DNA from: Caenorhabditis remanei
Taxonomy: Eukaryota > Nematoda > Chromadorea > Rhabditida > Rhabditidae
Direction: 5' to 3'
NCBI RefSeq assembly: GCF_010183535.1
Contig: NC_071331.1
Location: 23,870,001 to 23,934,000 of the forward strand
DNA length: 64,000 nt
Part shown: positions 22,324-32,441 of the stretch, in pieces
How the letters are laid out: every line of letters starts with the position of its first letter
How positions within the stretch are numbered: position 1 is the first letter of the stretch
Translations under genes and position numbers: made by a program
Notes under the pieces: generated by a model
Databases searched by the model: none
Told to the model about the DNA's origin: nothing
What the model saw: only the letters and a program-made list of their open reading frames with translations

Positions 22324-25300
22324 ATGCCTATACCAGCTTCTTTGCTCGCGAGCCAAGAGGACTTAGATAAGCGTGCCGCACAGGGTGAGCGTCACTGGGA
22401 CAATGAGGACTATGAGTTCAACTTGCAACTGAATGCGGTGCACAAGAATATGGAGTTCTTGTTGAAGGAGAAGTGAGTTTACGGGGGTTACTGTAGGTGT
22501 AAGGGCAGATTTACGAGGAGAAAATGTGAATTCACCACTTGGGATCGGTTTACGAGATTAGATTGATATAGATTTACGGAAGCTAGTGTAGATTTACGGT
22601 AGCAAGGGAGCTCATGTGTGGATTTACGGGAGCTTAAGTTAATTTAAGCAATTTTAGTGTAGATTAACTGTTAGCAAAACAATATCTTTTGAACAAGGAT
22701 TACATTTTCACTGTTAGAAATACAATTGAGTACACTCGGAATGAATTTTTTTTTCAGGTTTTCGTATAATTTGAAACAGTGTTTTTTCTGTTTCAATTTT
22801 TTGTTGATTTTGAATTTACTTTGCTGTAATATATTGTTTTTAGAATGTAGTTCTAACGTCACTGTTTCAAAAAATGTTGTCATTCGATTTATTTTATTAA
22901 TGTTTGTTACATCCTAGGCTCGCATGCATAAGTATTTAGGTATGATCTACCCCCAGTAAGAGCGCGCACCTTGGTCTCTATGCGCGTCTCTCTTTTACAT
23001 TGTTTGTAGTCTGGTCAGACTCCCTATATAAGGGACTGACATCCCTCATTCTAGTTCTTCCTTCTTCCCCAACTTATCAGTGACTTCTATTCTGTTATAG
23101 TTTATCTTCCTTGAATAAACTCTCTATCTATTCATCCCATTGTTCTTTGGACTACAACCCGGCTACAGTATGCCGGATCCCAAGGACACAACAACTGGCG
23201 ATCAGGCAATGGCAATGGCGGATCTCACCAGGCAGATATCGTCTCTGCTCGAAGCGTTCAGTAAGATGGCTCAAGCTACTGGTGCGTCTACAGGATCTTC
23301 ATCAGTCTCCAACACAAGTATCCAACTCGTGGAATCACTCTCAACCCGGATTCCGATGTTCGCATATGAACCAGAGGAGGACAAGACGTTTGACTCATGG
23401 TACGGTCGCTACGAGGACATCATCACTAAGGACGGATCATCGCTCACAGATGACGCCAAAGCACGGTTAGTTCTAGCTAAACTCAACGCTAAAGAGTATT
23501 CTCATTTTGCAAATCGTATTCTCCCAACACTCCCAAATGCACTCGGGTTCACCGATCTCATTCAAAAGCTCAAGGAGACGTTCAAGTCGACAAGCTCCAT
23601 TTTCCGGAAACGACAAGATTTTCTCCGAACGGAATACAATGGTTCAGCAATTGAAGAATACACAGGCCTCGTGCTCCGTCGTTTCACATCATCAGAGTTC
23701 AAAAAGATGTCGGATGACCAGATCTGCTGCATGGTCTGGATAAATGGGCTCCGAGATAACTCATACTCGGACATCCGCACCAAAGCACTACAAGTGATGG
23801 AAGCAAAGCCAAATTGCACACTTCTCGAATTGGAGCAGGACATCAAGCGCCTTCTTGACGTCCGAGCTGACTCCAAAAGTGTGTCAAAAGTGGAAGCAGT
23901 GTCAAACGAGATCAACGCCATACACAACGCAATCAAAAGGGACAAGTCACAGAAAGCTCCACCTTCACCATGCTACAAGTGTGGAGGTAGTCATTGGGCT
24001 AAGGAATGTAGTAAAAAGGTCACATGCTCTAACTGTAATAAGAACGGGCATATTGCAAAATTTTGCAGATCCAAGCAGCGAGACTCTTCTAAAGTCAACA
24101 AGAAGGTCAGATCAGTAGTCATCTCCACAGCGTCAACTTCTGGATCCAGTCGAATCTACCGTATCATCCCCATCAACGGAAAGAAGATTCAAATGCAACT
24201 GGATACCGGAGCCGACGTAACGTTGATCAGCGTAAAGGACTGGAATCGTTTGGGTCGTCCTCAACTTCAGGCACCATCGATCAAGGTCAAATCGGCTAAC
24301 CATCAACCGATTGCAGTCAAAGGATCATTCCAGTGCAATTTCATCATCAACGGAAATTCAGCAACTGGACAGGCACATGTAGCTGAGACGGGTACTCTTT
24401 TGGGAACCGATTGGATTGCTAAGGATACAAAGCTCTGGCAACTCCTCAACAACAACCAAGTCAATGCAGTACGTTCTGATGTCGGATCAGCATGCGACTA
24501 CCTGGACGGCAGTCGTGAGCAACTGAAGATTGATTTGAAGAAGGAATTCGATCACGTTTTCCAGCCAGGACTCGGTCTTTGTACAAAACCAAAGCATCTC
24601 TTCTACCTAAGCCGGATGCACAACCAGTGTTTCGGAAAGCTCGACCTGTGCCATACGCTGCACTAACTACAGTATCCGATGAACTCGAACGTCTACAGCA
24701 AGCAGGCGTCATCTCACCAGTCGATCATTCGGAATGGGCAGCTCCGATTGTTCTGGTCAAAAAGAAGAATGGATCACTTCGCATGTGTGCAGATTTCGAT
24801 ACTGGATTGAATGATGCCATCCAGCAGCATCAGCACCCACTACCAACGGCAGACGATATTTTTTCAACTCTAAACGGTGGGAAATACTTTTCGCAGATTG
24901 ATCTGGCCGAAGCATATTTACAGATAGAAATTGATGAGCAAGCCAAGCAGATGCTCTGCATCAACACACATCGTGGATTGTATCGCTACAATCGACTCCC
25001 ATTTGGTGTCAAGTCAGCTCCAGGATCCTTCCAACAAATTATGGATTCTATGACTTCTGGGTTAGATGGAGTTGCGGCCTATCTCGACGACATCATAATC
25101 ACAGGCTCATCAGTGGCAGAGCACAATCAACGACTCAAAACGGTGATGAGTCGAATTCAAGACTTTGGATTACGCGTAAGAATAGAGAAATGCACTTTTC
25201 TAAGTCCGAAAATAACTTTTCTTGGGTTCATCATTGATAAAGATGGACGCCGACCGGATCCGGAAAAAGTTTCTGCAATTCGACACATGCCAGTACCACA

Positions 25301-28126
25301 AAATGAAAGTCAAGTCCGATCTTTCCTAGGACTCATTCAGTTTTATGGCTCATTCGTCAAGGAACTCTTCAAACTTCGTCCGCCACTGGATGCTCTCACC
25401 AAAAAGGATGTCGAGTTCAAATGGACATCTGAATGTCAAAATGCTTTTGACCACATCAAGCAGATTCTCCACTCGGATCTGTTGCTCACACACTACGATC
25501 CGAAACTGCCAATCATCGTCGCAGCGGACGCTTCTCAATACGGAATCGGTGCTGTCATATCACATCGATTTCCGGATGGTTCCGAGAAGGCCATCTACCA
25601 CATCAGCAAGGCTCTCACTGCTCCACAGCGAAACTACAGCCAGATTGAGAAGGAGGCTTTTGGCCTCATCACTGCCGTCACCAAGTTCCATCGATTCATT
25701 CATGGTCGACACTTCACACTGCGAACTGATCACAAACCTCTTCTTTCCATCTTCGGTGAAAAGAAAGGTATACCTGTCTACAGCGCAAATCGTCTCCAAC
25801 GTTGGGCCATCATCTTGCTCAACTACGACTTCAATATTGAGTACATCAACACTCACGATTTTGGACAAGCCGACGCTCTCTCAAGGCTAATTTCCGAGCA
25901 AATTCAGCAAAAGGAATGTGAGGATCGTGTCATTGCTCAAATCGAATCGGAAGTCGTGACAAATTTGGTCAGCACGTGTGAACAACTACCAGTAACAGCA
26001 GATATGGTGCGTTCCTACTCCAGAAAGGACAAACTTTTAGCCGACGTGTTCCAATACACGATCTCAGGTTCGTGGCCAAAAATCATTGAAAAAAATTCAC
26101 AAATTTCTCTTTTTCACAATCGACGTGACCAACTATCGATCGTCTCGGACTGTCTCATGTTCAACGATCGGGTTGTCATCCCCACTTCGCTCCGAACAAG
26201 TGTGCTCAAGATGCTCCATCGGGCTCACCCAGGAATCGTAAGGATGAAACAGTTGGCTCGCACTCTCGTATACTGGCCATCCATTGACAAGGATATCGAG
26301 AAGATTGTAAGAAGTTGTGATCAATGTGCCGCAGTGGCAAAGGATCCTGTCAAGAACACGCTCTGCTCCTGGCCGATCTCGACTGCTCCATGGCAACGCG
26401 TACACATAGACTACGCTGGTCCCATTGATGGCACATATTTTCTGGTTATAGTAGACGCCTATTCCAAATGGCCGGAGGTGATTCCAACCACATCAATCAC
26501 TTCCACAGCTACTATCAACATTCTGCGCAAACTCTTTGCACAATTTGGAGATCCAGAAACTTTGGTTTCTGACAACGGAACTCAATTTACATCCACACAG
26601 TTTGACGAATTCTGCAAGCAACGAGGAATCCGTCACACTCGATCTCCACCATTCCACCCTCAATCGAATGGTCAAGCGGAACGATTTGTGGATACCCTGA
26701 AAAGGGCCTTAGGCAAGTTAAAAGGGGAGGGAACTACAGATACCGCCTTGTATTTGTTCCTTCAGAGTTATCGCTCTACTCCTTGCACAGCCAGTCTGAA
26801 TGGCTCAACACCGGCTGAGAACTTCATTGGTCGAAAGATCCGCACCTACTTGGATCAACTACTCCCCAACGACCAACTCACCGTCTCGCACGATACAGAG
26901 ATGGAGGAGCAGTTCAACAAGCAACATGGTGCCCGTCCTCGCAATTTCCAGAAGGAGGAAAAGGTTTATGTTAAAGATTATCGAAACATAAATACTACCT
27001 CGTGGATTCCAGGTACTATCCAAAGTCGCATCGGGAAGACACTCTACAAAGTCTTGGTCAACGACACCACCTGGATCCGCCACTCAAATCAGCTTCGCCG
27101 ACGTGATGATCAAATTAAGGATGTTCCACTGGACACGTTGGACCTCATGGATTTTATGCCAAGTGCAACTACACGCACGGACAGCTCCAACAGCGCAACG
27201 CCCAAAGTGAAAACTCCTGTCAAACCGAGGACGCCATCGCCACCACCACTTCGTAAATCGACTCGAAATGTAAAATCACCATCAAAATTTATTGTCAAAC
27301 CATCTTTGAAATCTTACCGTTAGCTATGTTCTCTTCTTTCCCACTAGTTAAGCTAGTTCTAGGTTATTCCATTTGTTTTATATTGTATTCATCTTAAAAG
27401 GGGAGGTGTTACATCCTAGGCTCGCATGCATAAGTATTTAGGTATGATCTACCCCCAGTAAGAGCGCGCACCTTGGTCTCTATGCGCGTCTCTCTTTTAC
27501 ATTGTTTGTAGTCTGGTCAGACTCCCTATATAAGGGACTGACATCCCTCATTCTAGTTCTTCCTTCTTCCCCAACTTATCAGTGACTTCTATTCTGTTAT
27601 AGTTTATCTTCCTTGAATAAACTCTCTATCTATTCATCCCATTGTTCTTTGGACTACAACCCGGCTACAGTATGCCGGATCCCAAGGACACAACAATGTT
27701 GATTATGAGTAGAATAAAAAAAAAACAAATTTGTTTAATTTTACTATTTATATTCATTTTTTGAACAATCGATAGAAGTTTGGAACTAAAAACTTACTGT
27801 TTCACAAAAAATACGTTAACTTAAACAGTTTCTTCAATCAATACGTGAAATTCTATCGTTAGCTTTCATTCAATTTACTGTTTCAAAGAATCCAGTTACC
27901 TGAAGTTGCAAAACTCAAAACAGTCTCCAAAAAACACCGTTTTTCCAGACCGAGCCACGCGAAACTCGTCGAACTCTGTGAGAAACTGAAACTCGAGAAA
28001 AAGTTCACAGAAAGACAATCGCAGACAATCGATGACCTTCACAATGCGCTGGAGGCGGAGAAATTGAAGAACAAGAAGCTCGAGGAGGAGCTGAAAAAGG
28101 AGAGGACGAGGAATTTTCAGTTGTAG
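22324..28126 (+). CDS. Gene E: small coiled-coil protein, 108 aa, intron holds an LTR retrotransposon
   Basis: Two exons, 22324-22472 and 27949-28126, joined in phase 2 (AA+A). The sum is 109 codons including the TAG at 28124. Exon 1 has an acidic, Trp-containing start and a helix ending MEFLLKEK at the splice. Exon 2 is pure coiled coil (KLVELCEKLKLEKKF ... KNKKLEEELKKE). Gene C has a similar first-exon helix cut at the same phase, so the two are probably paralogues. The 5476-bp intron contains a complete same-strand LTR element that brings its own promoter, poly(A) signal and terminator-like sequence, so full-length splicing may be inefficient. Function unknown. Confidence 0.7.
22905..23193 (+). 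repeat. 5' LTR
   Basis: It holds a TATATAAG promoter motif near 23022, AATAAA near 23115 and, unusually, the likely gag start codon at 23170, 24 bases before the LTR end. A candidate primer-binding site beginning TGGCGATCAGGC follows at 23196. Confidence 0.92.
23170..24666 (+). CDS. gag-protease of the LTR element
   Basis: Open from the ATG at 23170 (inside the LTR; the frame is open further up to a TTG at 23140) to the TAA at 24664, 498 aa. The N-terminal half is a helical gag capsid region. Two zinc knuckles begin near residue 268: CYKCGGSHWAKEC (spacing CX2CX3HX4C) and CSNCNKNGHIAKFC (CX2CX4HX4C). The aspartic protease carries LDTGAD with the Asp near residue 345. The frame ends about 90 bases after pol-like sequence has begun in the -1 frame. 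An intact gag and protease would make particles; whether this copy is active cannot be told from sequence. Confidence 0.9.
   Translation: MPDPKDTTTGDQAMAMADLTRQISSLLEAFSKMAQATGASTGSSSVSNTSIQLVESLSTRIPMFAYEPEEDKTFDSWYGRYEDIITKDGSSLTDDAKARLVLAKLNAKEYSHFANRILPTLPNALGFTDLIQKLKETFKSTSSIFRKRQDFLRTEYNGSAIEEYTGLVLRRFTSSEFKKMSDDQICCMVWINGLRDNSYSDIRTKALQVMEAKPNCTLLELEQDIKRLLDVRADSKSVSKVEAVSNEINAIHNAIKRDKSQKAPPSPCYKCGGSHWAKECSKKVTCSNCNKNGHIAKFCRSKQRDSSKVNKKVRSVVISTASTSGSSRIYRIIPINGKKIQMQLDTGADVTLISVKDWNRLGRPQLQAPSIKVKSANHQPIAVKGSFQCNFIINGNSATGQAHVAETGTLLGTDWIAKDTKLWQLLNNNQVNAVRSDVGSACDYLDGSREQLKIDLKKEFDHVFQPGLGLCTKPKHLFYLSRMHNQCFGKLDLCHTLH
24579..27323 (+). CDS. pol (RT, RNase H, integrase) of the LTR element
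   Basis: The frame opens after a stop at 24531 and runs to the TAG at 27321. The first codon given here is a TTG, so expression must come from frameshifting or a fused product. RT contains FSQIDLAEAY and the YLDD box (Tyr codon at 25080). RNase H has AADAS and related residues (about 25510-25870). Integrase has a zinc-binding HHCC region (from HRAHPG near 26218 to SCDQC), then the DDE core: HIDYAGP, VSDNGTQF and PQSNGQAE in order. A Pro/Ser-rich basic tail ends the protein. All catalytic motifs are present, without internal stops. Confidence 0.92.
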   Translation: MYKTKASLLPKPDAQPVFRKARPVPYAALTTVSDELERLQQAGVISPVDHSEWAAPIVLVKKKNGSLRMCADFDTGLNDAIQQHQHPLPTADDIFSTLNGGKYFSQIDLAEAYLQIEIDEQAKQMLCINTHRGLYRYNRLPFGVKSAPGSFQQIMDSMTSGLDGVAAYLDDIIITGSSVAEHNQRLKTVMSRIQDFGLRVRIEKCTFLSPKITFLGFIIDKDGRRPDPEKVSAIRHMPVPQNESQVRSFLGLIQFYGSFVKELFKLRPPLDALTKKDVEFKWTSECQNAFDHIKQILHSDLLLTHYDPKLPIIVAADASQYGIGAVISHRFPDGSEKAIYHISKALTAPQRNYSQIEKEAFGLITAVTKFHRFIHGRHFTLRTDHKPLLSIFGEKKGIPVYSANRLQRWAIILLNYDFNIEYINTHDFGQADALSRLISEQIQQKECEDRVIAQIESEVVTNLVSTCEQLPVTADMVRSYSRKDKLLADVFQYTISGSWPKIIEKNSQISLFHNRRDQLSIVSDCLMFNDRVVIPTSLRTSVLKMLHRAHPGIVRMKQLARTLVYWPSIDKDIEKIVRSCDQCAAVAKDPVKNTLCSWPISTAPWQRVHIDYAGPIDGTYFLVIVDAYSKWPEVIPTTSITSTATINILRKLFAQFGDPETLVSDNGTQFTSTQFDEFCKQRGIRHTRSPPFHPQSNGQAERFVDTLKRALGKLKGEGTTDTALYLFLQSYRSTPCTASLNGSTPAENFIGRKIRTYLDQLLPNDQLTVSHDTEMEEQFNKQHGARPRNFQKEEKVYVKDYRNINTTSWIPGTIQSRIGKTLYKVLVNDTTWIRHSNQLRRRDDQIKDVPLDTLDLMDFMPSATTRTDSSNSATPKVKTPVKPRTPSPPPLRKSTRNVKSPSKFIVKPSLKSYR
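27407..27695 (+). repeat. 3' LTR
   Basis: Same sequence as 22905-23193 with no differences seen by eye; the AATAAA here (near 27617) would end the element transcript. Confidence 0.92.
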
Positions 28127-28208
28127 ACTGCAGAGGGATCAGATTCTGAGAATCTTGGTGGGTGAAGCGTCAGAATCAGAAAAATTAAAAGCTATTAACT
28201 TCAAAAAG

Positions 28209-28790
28209 TGTCTGGGGAGTTTTTGAAACAGTAAAATTTAGTTAGTGTAGATTTACGGAAGTCTCATGTGAATTTACGGGGCCTAGAGATCTAAATTAAA
28301 TCTTACTAAAGTTGAATTTTGATTTGCATTAGTTAGTGTAGATTTACGCAGTTTTGTGTTGATTTACGAAGCGCTAGAGTGAATTTACGGAACCTAATCT
28401 TGATTTACGGGAAGCTAAGTAGATTTACGAGAAGTACCACAAGTTCTCTAGTCTCCATTCAAAAAATACTCTTTCAACAAAAAGTTTATTTCAAAAATCA
28501 CTGTTTCAGAATGATTCTGGATTAGTTTTGCTTGAAATCGAATATCACTATTCTATAATAAAATCTATGTAGATTTACGAGGCGTCTACTGTAGATTTGA
28601 TTTACGTGGGTTTAGTAGTGTGTATTTACAGAGTTAGAATGTTGGTTTACGGGATCCTAATGTCAATTTACGCAAGCGTAGTGTGGATTTACGGAACTTC
28701 CTGTAGATTTACAATATTTATTGTAGATTTACCGAGTCTCGTGTGGATTTACAAAACTTACTGTAGATTTAGATTTCCCTGACTTCATTT
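28209..28790. repeat. Left arm of a 0.55-kb inverted repeat around exon 1 of F
   Basis: Starts CTGGGGAGTTTTTGAAACAG and continues with the degenerate TAGATTTACG field. It is the reverse complement, at roughly 85-90 percent by eye, of 29510-30092. A possible poly(A) signal of gene E, AATAAA at 28557, lies in this arm. Confidence 0.8.
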
Positions 28791-29101
28791 GAGCTTACTG
28801 TAGGTTACTGTACCTTACTGTACCTCAAATTTTCAGACTGAACCAGATAATCAATTTCAACGGTCTCGTCTCAATGGTCTTCATCATTTCACTCATAATC
28901 GCAATTAAATTATTTAATTATTACATTTTTCCTGGTGATTTTTCCTATCAATTCCCCTCATCTCGCCGTGCAACAAAGTTTTTTTGGAATTTTGTATTTT
29001 TTTGGAATTTTCATGTCAAAAGGTCCCCCAAAACCTTTTCGAATACCTCAAATTTACTATTCCAGACACCCATATCATCACATTTTTCTAGTTAACTGGC
29101 A

Positions 29102-32100
29102 ATGTCTGGGCAATTCGACGCTTCCAAGCAAAAACTGGCTGATACCATTCAAAAAGTGGGTTTCGCCGTTGCGACACCCAATTATGGTGGTCCAATGGAG
29201 TCGTTCGATTTCACTTCTCAGAATTTATATGAGATTTGGAATCTTTTGAAGGAGAGTCAAATGAAGGATAAGGAGATTCGGAAGTTGAAGAGTGTGAATA
29301 TGAAATTGGCGGATAATAATAGGCAATTGTGAGTTTTCTTATAGAATCGTGTCTTCTGACTATTGAGATTGGTAGAGTAAGGTACAGTAAGCTACAGTAA
29401 GCTAGAATAAGGTACAGTAAGCTACAGTAAGCTAGAATAAGGTACAGTAAGCTACAGTAAACTAGAATAAGGTACAGTAAGGTACAGTAAAGTAAAGCAA
29501 GCTTTCATGGAGTCCCTGAAATCTAAATCTACAAAAAGCGTTGTAAATCCACACGAGACTCTGTAAATCTACACTTGAGCTTTATAGGGTCCGTAAATCC
29601 ACACTACGCTTGCGTAAACCGACACTCTAACTCTGTAAATACACACTAATAAACCCATTTAAATTAAATCTACAATAGGCGCCTCGTAAATCTACACAGC
29701 TTCCTAAGTAAATCTACCGTAGGATGGGGGATTTTATTATAGAATAGTGATATTCGATTCCACTAAGAATTAATTCAGAATCATGATAAAACAGTGATTT
29801 TTGAAATAAACTTTTTGTTGAAAGAGTATTTTTTGAATGGAGACTAGAGAACTTGTCGTACTTCTCGTAAATCTACTTAGCTTCCCGTAAATCAAGATTA
29901 GGTTCCGTAAATTCACTCTAGCGCTTCGTAAATCAACACAAAACTGCGTAAATCTAGACTAACTAATGCAAATCAAAATTCAACTTTAGTAAAATTTAAT
30001 TCAGATCTCTAGGCCCCGTAAATTCACATAAGACTTCCTGGGTCTCGTAAATCTACACTAACCAAGTTTTACTGTTTCAAAAACTCCCCAGACGCTTTTT
30101 TAAGTTATGTGGTTTTGAGAGAAAAAATTAGTTTGCAACAGTGAATTTTGGAAATTCCGGGCATTTAGGACATCAGGGCATCCGGACACACAGAGGTTTT
30201 GGGAAAAAAGGTTAAAGCAATCGTGACAGGTAAAATGTCGAGTTATTCAGCACATAATTTTTTATACAGTAATTTTATAGTCGGATTTAGCTGCAAACAG
30301 CTAATTAAAAATCTAAATTAATTTTAAAAAGCATCTATTTTGAAAAAGGGAATGTTGTTCTGTAATTACGGAATTTTTCCATCATTTTTCTTTGAATTTA
30401 GCTGAAACAGTAACTTTGCTACATCTGATTACCCTGATCTCTAACTTTAGGACATCTGAAGACACAGAAATTTTAAGAAAATAGTTTTAAATGTGTAGCG
30501 ATAGAAAAGTGATAGATAAATTGTCGAAGTTTTTAACGAAAAAGTTTTTAAACAGTAATTTTAGTATTATAGAAGAAATTACCGTAAAAACTGTATTTGA
30601 GTTGCCCCTTTATTTGAAGTGCCCCTCTAATTGTGGTGCCCTCCGACGGACCCTTTGAACAATACATAGAGTTGCACCCTCTAATTGAGGTGCCCCTCTA
30701 ATACAGTTGCCCTTCAGCGATTTACACTTTTCTCTAATATCATCTTTAACTGACTCCGAACTGTTCTCTCTTATTACTATTTCAGCATTTTTGCTGTCAA
30801 AAACGTAGTTTGTTATAGAAATTCAGGATTTTCTCCGTTTTTTACATAAAGGTTCGATGAATTCGGCATAAAAAAACTAATAAAGTCAAACAAATTCAAA
30901 AGATAGTTGGGTATCGAGGTCGGGCGAATTCGTTGACGAACAATAGAGGTGCACCCTCTATTTGAATTGCCCCTTTAATAGAGTTGCACTCCGCTTTGAA
31001 CAATAGAGTTGCATGCACCTCAAATACAGTTTTTACGGTATTGTCAAACAAGTAGAGATTAAGTGGTATTGCCAAGAAAAATATTTTTTGAAACAGTTGT
31101 TTTTTTTAATTTTTTCAATTATAGAATACGGTTACAAGATCATGCACTTTCGTCGCAATTTTTTGTTAATTTTCTGCTGAAACAGTAGTCGTGAGTTAGC
31201 GGAGTGGAGGAAATCGGCAAAATCTAAATTTTGGAAAAAAACTAATCAGGTTACTACCGATGTTTATTATGCAAACTAAAAATACTTTTCAAGTTAAATA
31301 TATGAAATTTGTCTGTAACAGTATTTTTTCAACATGCGAATTATAGGTATTTTATGGAAAATAGCTTTTTGTCTTTCTTATGTTTAAGCATTTGGTACAT
31401 CTGCAATTGTCAAGATAATAGACGTTCTCTGGAATTTTTTGTTGAAACTGTAACTTTCCAATTTTTGATTTAGTAAATCTCTAAAATTAAGACACCCGCA
31501 CACATAGATATACATATATTTTTGCAAAACAGAAGCTACATATAGTAATAAATATTTTCTAGAATTGTTTAACACGGAAACGGTAACGTTTATTGTGAGA
31601 AACGAATCTTAATACATCTGAACTAATTTCCTCAAAACAATTGGTAAGACTTTTCTAAATTTTTAACTAAAAATTTATTGAAACAGTAATCTTTGTTGTT
31701 TGAAATGGTTAGATATGATAGTGATAAGTAAATTGCCGATTTTTTAAACGGAATGATATTGAAACAGTAATCTTAGTTTTAAAAAAGCCTTTCATCAATA
31801 TTCTTAGTAACAAATGCTCTTTAAACTTTTTGCTTAAAATCTATTGAAACAGTAAATTTCCAATTTTAAAGGATCTGAAAAGCCCCGCAGTGATTGTAAT
31901 ATACACATTTTCTATCTGTCTGAATCAAAATCTAGATTCTACTTGTTGTGAACATCCGGACACACAGACACCTCAACTTTTTCTCATTTCCAGAACACAC
32001 AACGCCATCAAAGCGCTGAAAACTCGTGACAATAAAATCCGCAACTTGACCGACGTCCTCAAATCCAATGACCACTACAAGAAGAATTTGGAGTTGAAAG

Positions 32101-32441
32101 CTGAACTTGATGCGTTGAAGTCTAGATCAAAGTATTGGAGCAAAAAAGATTACGGTAGTCGCGTCGAGACCCGACGAGCTATGTCGAAGCAAGAACATTT
32201 TTTGACGTCGACGCCAGATGAAGAATTCAAGGGCTTCCAGACTCGAGAGGAGTTGGACAACGATTTTAAGCAGTGGCGGAAAAAAGAAAGAGAGGCAGAA
32301 CGGACAATGGAACAACTGGTAGATGAAATGGAAGTGTGTGAGAAAGATGATAATTTGGAGGAGGAGGAGGATTCTGATGGTTGGAAAAAGTTGGATTTCA
32401 GCGAGGAGGATGAGAAGGAAGCGGAAGGAATTGAGAAATAG
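29102..32441 (+). CDS. Gene F: 224-aa coiled-coil protein, C-terminal WKKL motif
   Basis: Exons 29102-29328 and 31994-32441, joined in phase 2 (TT+A). TAG at 32439. The acceptor TTTTCTAG lies 11 bases before the ATG, so trans-splicing is plausible. ATTAAA near 28904 may be the poly(A) signal of gene E, although AATAAA at 28557 is another candidate. Exon 1 has a Gly/Pro-containing start and a coiled coil; exon 2 begins with more coiled coil (IKALKTRDNKIRNL), then a Ser/Thr stretch, a Glu/Arg helix and an acidic tail with EDSDGWKKLDFSEED. The W (codon 32382) is 19 residues from the end, exactly as in gene B. A and G carry WSTI and WSTL at similar places. The intron holds a TA-flanked MITE. Role as an LGG-1/LGG-2 ligand is inferred from the motif only. 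Confidence 0.8.
29373..29492. repeat. Minisatellite of AAGGTACAGTAAGCTACAGTAAGCTAG
   Basis: About four copies of a roughly 30-bp unit built of GTACAGTAAGCTACAGTAAGCTAGAATAAG, just inside the intron of gene F. Confidence 0.85.
29510..30092. repeat. Right arm of the inverted repeat around exon 1 of F
   Basis: Reverse complement of 28209-28790, ending TTTTACTGTTTCAAAAACTCCCCAG. Exon 1 of gene F is in the 0.7-kb spacer. Confidence 0.8.
30582..31038. mobile_element. TA-flanked MITE, CCGTAAAAACTGTATTTGAG family
   Basis: Inverted ends CCGTAAAAACTGTATTTGAG and the mirrored CTCAAATACAGTTTTTACGG, with TA on each side (30580-30581, 31039-31040). Subterminal GTTGCCCCTTTATT/GAGGTGCCCCTCTAAT repeats recur inside. 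Same family as 47092-47462 and 51409-52549. TA duplication suggests the Tc1/mariner superfamily. Intron of gene F. Confidence 0.85.

Larger units (their letters stand above)
22905..27695 (+). mobile_element. Ty3/gypsy-type LTR retrotransposon, complete and young
   Basis: LTRs of 289 bp at 22905-23193 and 27407-27695 read as identical by eye and run TGTTAC ... ACAACA. The 5-bp target duplication ATGTT is at 22900-22904 and 27696-27700. A purine tract AAAAGGGGAGG abuts the 3' LTR at 27396-27406. The order gag, protease, RT, RNase H, integrase identifies the Ty3/gypsy group; no env-like frame is seen. The pol frame lies one base back (-1) from gag-pro, so the coding region is not one continuous frame. 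Codon usage is GC-richer than the surrounding introns. Confidence 0.95.

Noticed and set aside
29370..29500. Possible CRISPR-like or telomere-like array
   Set aside because: Short degenerate minisatellite with no unique spacers, in a nematode intron; no TTAGGC repeats in the window.
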